Shown in pieces: positions 59,097-64,000 of a stretch of 64,000 bases of DNA. Below the pieces are notes generated by a model. The model was not told the origin of the DNA. It worked only from the letters and a program-made list of their open reading frames with translations, and made no database searches. The DNA is from Qipengyuania_B thermophila (GTDB taxonomy: Bacteria; Pseudomonadota; Alphaproteobacteria; Sphingomonadales; Sphingomonadaceae): the NCBI RefSeq assembly GCF_004153605.1, contig NZ_SDSI01000002.1, forward strand, positions 682,001-746,000, given 5' to 3'. Positions within the stretch are counted from its first letter, which is position 1. The number at the start of each line of letters is the position of its first letter. Made by a program: the position numbers and the translations under genes.

Positions 59097-59536
59097 TCCG
59101 GCACCTCCAGCCCCGCCGCCTGCCAGCGGGCGACGCTGCCGGGAATGTCCTGCGTCCGGTGACGAGGCAGTGCAGCGGTGTCGAGCCACGGCTCGAGAAT
59201 ACGCTCGGCTCCTCCATGCGCCACCGGTGTGAACCGCGACGGCTCGTCGAAGCTGCCCAGCATCAGATCCATGTCATCGCCCGCGAGTGCCGCCCAAGCC
59301 AGCGGCGAACCGCAGGTGCGGCAGAACAGGCGCTCGGCAATCGGCGAAGAGCGGTAGCGCGCCGGCTCTCCGCTCCACCGGACGTCCGCGGGATCGACTT
59401 GCACAAGAGCGGCAGCAAATCCGCCACTCGCGCGTTTGCACATGGAACAATGGCAGAGGCCCGCGTCCGGTCCAGCAACGCGGACGGTGTACCGCACCGC
59501 TCCACACTGGCACCCGCCGGTCATCGCCTCTGCCAT
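59093..59536 (-). CDS. GFA-family zinc protein
   Basis: 147 aa, glutathione-dependent formaldehyde-activating enzyme (Gfa/CENP-V) fold. Zinc ligands: GGCQCGAVRY, LCHCSMCKR and FCRTCGSPLA, matching the family. Members bind glutathione or other thiol adducts, yet many have no proven activity. It starts five bases after the asd stop, with GGGGTAGGG upstream, and overlaps the hydrolase gene. Confidence 0.92.
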   Translation of the reverse strand: MAEAMTGGCQCGAVRYTVRVAGPDAGLCHCSMCKRASGGFAAALVQVDPADVRWSGEPARYRSSPIAERLFCRTCGSPLAWAALAGDDMDLMLGSFDEPSRFTPVAHGGAERILEPWLDTAALPRHRTQDIPGSVARWQAAGLEVPE

Positions 59537-59541
59537 CTGCC

Positions 59542-60567
59542 CTACCCCTTCTTGAGATGCCGCCGCCCCAGCAGCTCGGCGATCTGCACGGCGTTGAGCG
59601 CCGCGCCCTTGCGCAGGTTGTCGCTGACGCACCACAGCGAGATGCCGTGCTCCACCGTCGGATCGTCGCGCACGCGGCTGATGTAGGTGGCGCTGTCGCC
59701 GGCGGCCTCGACGGGAGTGACGTATCCCCCGTCCTCCCGCTTGTCGATCAGCATGATGCCCGGCGCCTCGCGCAGGATGTCCTGCGCCTCGCGGGCCGAA
59801 AGCTCGCGCTCGAACTCGATGTTCACCGCCTCCGAATGGCCGACGAACACCGGCACGCGGACGCAGGTCGCCGTCAGCTTGATGCGCGGGTCGAGGATCT
59901 TCTTGGTCTCGACGACCATCTTCCACTCTTCCTTGGTGGAGCCGTCGTCGAGGAAGCTGTCGATGTGCGGAATGAGGTTGAAGGCGATCTGGCGCGTGAA
60001 AGTGCGCGGTTCGACCGGGTCGCCGACGAAGATCGCCCGGCTCTGCTCGAACAGCTCGTCCATGCCCGCCTTGCCCGCGCCGGACACCGACTGGTAGGTG
60101 CTCACCACCACCCGCCTGATGGTGGCGGCATCGTGCAGCGGCTTCAGCGCCACGACGAGCTGCGCGGTCGAGCAGTTCGGATTGGCGATGATGCGGCGCG
60201 CCGTGTAGCCGTCGATCGCCTCGGGGTTCACCTCGGGCACGATCAGCGGCACGTCCGGGTCCATGCGGTAGAGCGAGGAATTGTCGATCACCACGCAGCC
60301 GGCCGCCGCCGCCCGCGGCACATGGTCCCGCGACACGGCGCTGCCGGCGGCGAACAGGGCCATGTCCCACCCGGCGAAATCGAAATGCTCGAGGTTCTGG
60401 CAGCGCAGCATCCGGCCGGTGTCGCCATACTCCACCTCCGACCCGACCGACCGGGAGGAGGCGACGGCCGCGACCTCGTCCGCAGGGAACTCCCGCTCGC
60501 TGAGGATCTGCATCATCTCGCGCCCGACATTTCCCGTCGCGCCGACAACGGCCACCCGATAACCCAT
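59542..60567 (-). CDS. asd: Aspartate-semialdehyde dehydrogenase
   Basis: NADPH-dependent reduction of aspartyl phosphate to the semialdehyde, feeding lysine/diaminopimelate, threonine and methionine synthesis. 341 aa. VAVVGATGNVGREM cofactor motif, the catalytic Cys in ANPNCSTAQLV, SVSGAGKAGMDEL and the His-containing VPVFVGHSEAV. ATG at 60567 (MGYRVAVVGATG) is spaced six bases from GGAGA; an ATG two codons upstream is too close to it. First of five same-strand genes. Confidence 0.96.
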   Translation of the reverse strand: MGYRVAVVGATGNVGREMMQILSEREFPADEVAAVASSRSVGSEVEYGDTGRMLRCQNLEHFDFAGWDMALFAAGSAVSRDHVPRAAAAGCVVIDNSSLYRMDPDVPLIVPEVNPEAIDGYTARRIIANPNCSTAQLVVALKPLHDAATIRRVVVSTYQSVSGAGKAGMDELFEQSRAIFVGDPVEPRTFTRQIAFNLIPHIDSFLDDGSTKEEWKMVVETKKILDPRIKLTATCVRVPVFVGHSEAVNIEFERELSAREAQDILREAPGIMLIDKREDGGYVTPVEAAGDSATYISRVRDDPTVEHGISLWCVSDNLRKGAALNAVQIAELLGRRHLKKG

Positions 60568-60642
60568 TCGCATTCTCCGCTGATCAAGCCGTTCAGATAG
60601 ACGCCGGCGGCCGCATCGCAACGGCGCGCCGAGGCCCGCCCC

Positions 60643-62889
60643 TCACTCGGGCGGGGTGACGCCGTTCGCTTCGAGGAACCGGAACACCGTGTTGTAGCGG
60701 TGCGGCGAAAGTGTGGGGCCGGCGACCCTGTGGGTCAGGCCGGGATACAGCATCATGTCGAACGGCACGTTGGCGTTCTGCATGACCGCGATGATCTCGG
60801 TCGCGTGTTCGAACACCACGTTGTCGTCGGCCATGCCGTGGATCAGCAGCAGCGGATCCGTCACCGCCGCGGCGCGGGGGATGGCGCTGCCGATGCGATA
60901 GGCGTCGGGATCGGACTGGGGGGTGCCCATGAACCGTTCGGTGTAGTGGGTGTCGTACAGTTCCCACTTCGTCACCGGCGCCCCGGAAATGCCCGCGGCA
61001 TAGAGGCCCGGATCGGCCTGCAGCTGCAACAGCGTCAGATAGCCGCCATAGGACCAGCCATCGATCGCGATCTTGTCGGGATCGACGAAGGGCAGCGTCT
61101 TGAGATACTCGGCCCCGCGCTTCTGGTCGCGCACCTCCACCGTGCCGAGCGCCCGGTAGAGCGGCTGCTCGAACGCCACGCCGCGATTGGCGCTCCCGCG
61201 GTTGTCGAGCGCGAACCAGATGTAGCCCCGCTGCACGATCGCCTGCCGCAGCGGATTGTCCCAGCCGCGGCCGACGACCTGAACACCCGGCCCTCCGTAG
61301 TGATAGAAGAACACCGGGTAGCGCTTGCCCGGCTCCAGCTGCGGCGTGACCATCTCCCAATAGAGCGTCTGCCCGTCCTCGGCCTGGAGAGTGCCGTATT
61401 GCGCCGGGCGATGGCGGGAGAGGTACGGCGCGTAGGGGTGGGCGGCGTTGACCGCGTTCTCCTCAATCCAGGCAAGGCGCTGTCCGGCCGCGTCGGCGAG
61501 GTAGGATTGCGGCGGCTGCGTGTCGTTCGAGCGGGTGATGAACAGCGTCTGGCCGCGCTGGTCCATGCTGGCTGCATGCGCGAAGGCGGGATCGCTCAGC
61601 AGCGTCACCTCGCCCGGCCGCGTGAGATCGACGCTGTAGAGCTGCTGCGCCAGCACGTCGTCGCGCGTTCCGGTGAAGAACACCCGGCCGGCCTGCTGGT
61701 CGACGCCGACGAGCTTGGTGACGACCCACTCGCCGCGCGTCAGCTGCACCCATTCGCTCCCGCGGCGGTGATAGAGATGCCCATACCCGTCGCGCTCGGA
61801 CCACCAGACGAGCGAGCCGTCATCGAGCCAGCGGTAGTCGTCCGACAGGTTGATCCAGTGCCGCGACGCCGCCCGCTCGGTGAACAGCACGCGGCTTGAC
61901 CCCGTGGCCGGGTCGACCGCCAGCACGTCGAGGCGTGTCTGCGCCCGGTCCTGCCGCTGCACGTAAAGCGTCTGGCCATCGGGCGCCCAGTCGACCCGGG
62001 CCAGGTAGATGTCGCTGTTCGGCCCGAGGTCGACCTCGACCCGGTTGCCGCCATCCGGGTCGATCACGAACAGCTGCACCAGCGCGTTCGGGCTGCCCGC
62101 GACGGGATAGCGCTGCTCGAACACGCGGGTGCCGGTTGCTCCGATGGCGGCGCGGGTGACGATGCCGACGCCGCTCTCGTCGAACCGCTGCACCGCGATG
62201 CGGCGGTCGCCCGGTGCCCACCAGTAGCCGGTGAGGCGCTTCATTTCCTCCTGCGCGACGAACTCGGCCTCGCCCCAGCGGACCGTGTCGCTGCTGTCGG
62301 GCGGCGTCACCGGCTGCGGCTCGCTGCCGACCGCGCCGACCCACAGCCGGCCCTCGCGCGCAAAGGAGACGAAGCCGCCCGACGGGCTGAGCTTGGGGTT
62401 CAGCTCGCTTTCGGGGGTGTCAGTGAGGCGCGTGATCTCGCCGCCGAGGCGGGCGAGGAACAGGTCGCCATCGAGGGGCACCAGCAGGCTCTGCCCGTCC
62501 GCATTCCACTGGTAGCTGACAATCCCGCGCAGGTTGCCGATGCGGGCGCGCTCGCGCTGCATCTTCTCGGCTTCCGAAAGCTCGCGGCCGGTGCCAAGCT
62601 TCAGGCTGTCGACGAGCATCGCCCATTCGCCCGTCTCGCGGTCGTAGCCCCAAAGGTCGAACCGCTCGCGGTCATCCTCGCGGTTGCGCAGGAGCGTCAG
62701 ATACCGCCCGTCGGGTGACAGCTGCGCGGCGCGGGGTGCCGGTCCGTCGAGCGAGGGGCTGGCAAACACCCGCTCGAAGGTGAGCGGCGGCGCGGCGTCC
62801 TGCGTCTGGGGGGCGCTCACCGGCTGCGCCCCCGCGGCAAGCGGCGTGGCAAGGGCGATGGCAGCGGCAAGTGCGGTGAAGGTTCGCAT
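60643..62889 (-). CDS. S9-family prolyl oligopeptidase (dipeptidyl-peptidase IV type)
   Basis: Exported serine peptidase, 748 aa. Sec signal peptide MRTFTALAAAIALATPLAAGA, then an eight-bladed propeller (N-terminal DPP IV domain, about 60-500), and an alpha/beta-hydrolase domain with Ser in DGWSYGGYLTL, Asp in HGMADDNVVFEH and His in YPGLTHRV. The double Glu motif that binds the peptide N-terminus is probably the AEFVAQEEMKR region, indicating dipeptidyl aminopeptidase activity. Probably periplasmic. Monocistronic, 75 bases upstream of asd on the same strand. Confidence 0.94.
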   Translation of the reverse strand: MRTFTALAAAIALATPLAAGAQPVSAPQTQDAAPPLTFERVFASPSLDGPAPRAAQLSPDGRYLTLLRNREDDRERFDLWGYDRETGEWAMLVDSLKLGTGRELSEAEKMQRERARIGNLRGIVSYQWNADGQSLLVPLDGDLFLARLGGEITRLTDTPESELNPKLSPSGGFVSFAREGRLWVGAVGSEPQPVTPPDSSDTVRWGEAEFVAQEEMKRLTGYWWAPGDRRIAVQRFDESGVGIVTRAAIGATGTRVFEQRYPVAGSPNALVQLFVIDPDGGNRVEVDLGPNSDIYLARVDWAPDGQTLYVQRQDRAQTRLDVLAVDPATGSSRVLFTERAASRHWINLSDDYRWLDDGSLVWWSERDGYGHLYHRRGSEWVQLTRGEWVVTKLVGVDQQAGRVFFTGTRDDVLAQQLYSVDLTRPGEVTLLSDPAFAHAASMDQRGQTLFITRSNDTQPPQSYLADAAGQRLAWIEENAVNAAHPYAPYLSRHRPAQYGTLQAEDGQTLYWEMVTPQLEPGKRYPVFFYHYGGPGVQVVGRGWDNPLRQAIVQRGYIWFALDNRGSANRGVAFEQPLYRALGTVEVRDQKRGAEYLKTLPFVDPDKIAIDGWSYGGYLTLLQLQADPGLYAAGISGAPVTKWELYDTHYTERFMGTPQSDPDAYRIGSAIPRAAAVTDPLLLIHGMADDNVVFEHATEIIAVMQNANVPFDMMLYPGLTHRVAGPTLSPHRYNTVFRFLEANGVTPPE

Positions 62890-62948
62890 GGCAAGGCGTC
62901 GTCCCGTGACTGTTCGGCCGATCCCTAGCCGCCCTGCTGCGCACGAAC

Positions 62949-62985
62949 AAGAAAGGCGCCGCGGTCCGCCCGCGACGCCCTTCTT
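62949..62985 (-). terminator. Strong terminator after rplS
   Basis: A 16-bp stem (62949-62964 with 62970-62985, two wobble pairs) with a five-base loop, beginning 19 bases beyond the rplS stop. The arms end in A-rich/T-rich runs, giving a CTTTCTTGTT tail on the minus strand. It separates the trmD-rplS operon from the peptidase gene, whose start is 59 bases further on. Confidence 0.88.
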
Positions 62986-63004
62986 CGTTTCGTGCCGTCT
63001 GCGC

Positions 63005-63373
63005 TCAGGCCTTGGGCGCGTTGTCCCGCCGCTCGGCGATGCGGGCGCGCTTGCCGGTGCGGCCGCGCAGGTAATAGAGTTTGGCGCGGCGGACGACACC
63101 CCGGCGCACCACCTCGATGCTGTCGATGATCGGCGAGTAGAGCGGAAACACGCGCTCCACCCCTTCGCCGAAGCTCATCTTGCGGACGGTGAAGTTCGAG
63201 CCCATGCCCCGGTTGGAGCGGGCAATCACCACGCCCTCGAAGTTCTGCACGCGCTCCCGCGTGCCCTCGATCACCTTGACGCCGACGCGCAGCGTGTCGC
63301 CCGCGCGGAAGTCGGGGATGTCCTTGGCCGCTTTGGCGATTTCCTCGGCCTCGATCTGCTGAATCAGGTTCAT
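63005..63373 (-). CDS. rplS: 50S ribosomal protein L19
   Basis: Large-subunit protein at the 30S-50S interface. 122 aa. MNLIQQIEAEEIAKAAKDIP, FRAGDTLRVGVKVIEGTRERVQ, RSNRGMGSNFTVRKMSFGEGVERVFPLYSP and AKLYYLRGRTGKRARI are standard. The ATG overlaps the trmD stop (ATGA), the common rpsP-rimM-trmD-rplS arrangement. Confidence 0.97.
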   Translation of the reverse strand: MNLIQQIEAEEIAKAAKDIPDFRAGDTLRVGVKVIEGTRERVQNFEGVVIARSNRGMGSNFTVRKMSFGEGVERVFPLYSPIIDSIEVVRRGVVRRAKLYYLRGRTGKRARIAERRDNAPKA

Positions 63374-64000
63374 TGGTCCTGGTCCCTTGCCGTGTGCCGC
63401 GCGCCAGAGGCAGGTCGCACCCGAGCGTCACAGTAACGCTCCCAGAGGTCCGGCCTGCGTGACCGTGTGTCGCGTTCGCTCATGGATTGCCTCCATGCGG
63501 CGATCTTCGCATGATCCCCCGATCGCAGCACTTCAGGGATCGTGCGCCCTTCCCACTCCTGAGGTCGGGTGTATTGCGGATATTCGAGCAGGCCGCTTTC
63601 GAAGCTCTCCTCGGTTCCGCTCTCGGGCGCGCCCATTACGCCGGGCAACAGTCGAATGCAAGCGTCGAGAATGGCCAGCGCGGCCGGCTCGCCGCCCGAC
63701 AGGACGATGTCGCCGAGGGACACCTGCTCGATGAAGGGGCGCGCCTCGAACAGGCGTTCGTCGAAGCCTTCGAAGCGCCCGCACAGCAGGACGACACCGG
63801 ACCCGGCGGCGATCTGGCGGATGCGGGTCTGGGTGATGGGTGTTCCCCGCGGCGTCATGGCGAGCACGGGCCGCCCGTCGCGCACGCTGTCAACCGCCCG
63901 GGCAAGGACATCCGCCTTCAGCACCATGCCCGCGCCGCCCCCGGCAGGCGTGTCGTCCACCGTGCGGTGGCGGTCCGTCGCGAAGTCGCGGATCTGCACC
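63370..64000 (-). CDS. trmD: tRNA (guanine-37-N1)-methyltransferase, 5' part outside the window
   Basis: SPOUT-fold enzyme that makes m1G37 in tRNAs reading CNN codons, preventing frameshifts. The last 209 or so residues are visible: RTVDDTPAGGGAGMVLKAD, LLCGRFEGFDERL and the knot motif SLGDIVLSGGEPAALAILDA, then WRQSMSERDTRSRRPDL. The frame is open to the window edge and the true start lies beyond it. Overlaps rplS by four bases. Confidence 0.96.
   Translation of the reverse strand, partial: VQIRDFATDRHRTVDDTPAGGGAGMVLKADVLARAVDSVRDGRPVLAMTPRGTPITQTRIRQIAAGSGVVLLCGRFEGFDERLFEARPFIEQVSLGDIVLSGGEPAALAILDACIRLLPGVMGAPESGTEESFESGLLEYPQYTRPQEWEGRTIPEVLRSGDHAKIAAWRQSMSERDTRSRRPDLWERYCDARVRPASGARHTARDQDQ

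Noticed and set aside
1..64000. tRNA, rRNA, CRISPR arrays, insertion sequences, prophage genes or attachment sites
   Set aside because: No cloverleaf-like or rRNA sequence, no regularly spaced direct repeats, no transposase or integrase, and no composition shift were seen; gaps are too short to hide large elements. A tRNA or covariance-model scan would be decisive.

Overview
This window is about 68-70 % G+C, densely packed and entirely chromosomal in character. Gene content (DnaE1-type polymerase, LolD plus a single LolC/E-type permease, bamD-recN-ligA, sdhC-sdhD-sdhA, rpsF-rpsR-rplI near fabD-fabG, an AMP nucleosidase, CtrA-like and GGAAC/GTT-type motifs) points to an aerobic alphaproteobacterium, most likely of the order Sphingomonadales; the genus cannot be fixed from the sequence. 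I see no rRNA, tRNA, CRISPR array, insertion sequence, prophage or integron, and no gap between genes longer than about 215 bases.

Layout. 1-9.2 kb: a cut-off acyl-CoA ligase, dnaE, the lipoprotein-release transporter lolD/lolC, then purF with an SDR gene. 9.4-15.3 kb: a PilZ protein, a serine-hydrolase/cyclopropane-synthase/photolyase operon, a divergent PAP2 phosphatase and a YdjM-type membrane protein. 15.4-20.2 kb: a 2-oxoacid:ferredoxin oxidoreductase (korA-korB), an HSL-type esterase and rppH. 20.2-29.6 kb: guaB-rsmB-TPR, a zinc metallopeptidase, sdhC-sdhD-sdhA without sdhB, an SDR gene with prmA, and a DUF2459 protein. 29.6-34.2 kb: bamD-recN-ligA. 34.3-38 kb: a compact three-gene surface-polysaccharide-like locus. 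38-44.9 kb: lepA, a PAS-GGDEF-EAL-PilZ protein, a PQQ-type sugar dehydrogenase and a ferredoxin reductase. 44.8-51.5 kb: mrr, a small periplasmic protein, dnaN, fabG, fabD, an LD-carboxypeptidase and a divergent Mur ligase. 51.5-64 kb: a DUF808 protein, rpsF-rpsR-rplI, amn, an SDR gene, a five-gene run from asd to a YbjN-like protein, an S9 peptidase, and rplS with the cut end of trmD.

How parts work together. Most genes are housekeeping: replication and repair (dnaE, dnaN, ligA, recN, phr), envelope biogenesis (lolCD, bamD, fabDG, Mur ligase and LdcA), translation (S6, S18, L9, L19, lepA, prmA, rsmB, trmD) and purine metabolism (purF, guaB, amn). A recurring accessory theme is surface and stress control: two PilZ proteins, one with a catalytically ruined EAL domain; GGAAC-N16/17-GTT promoter candidates of the EcfG general-stress type; and a photolyase plus cyclopropane-synthase operon.

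The most unusual object is the gene at 34353-35693. It encodes a receiver domain that has lost its phosphoacceptor aspartate, joined in one reading frame through a hydrophobic segment and a Pro/Ala-rich linker to what looks like an outer-membrane beta-barrel. It is translationally coupled to a membrane-anchored HEAT-repeat protein and followed by a processive family 2 glycosyltransferase. This trio is the best candidate here for a poorly described system.
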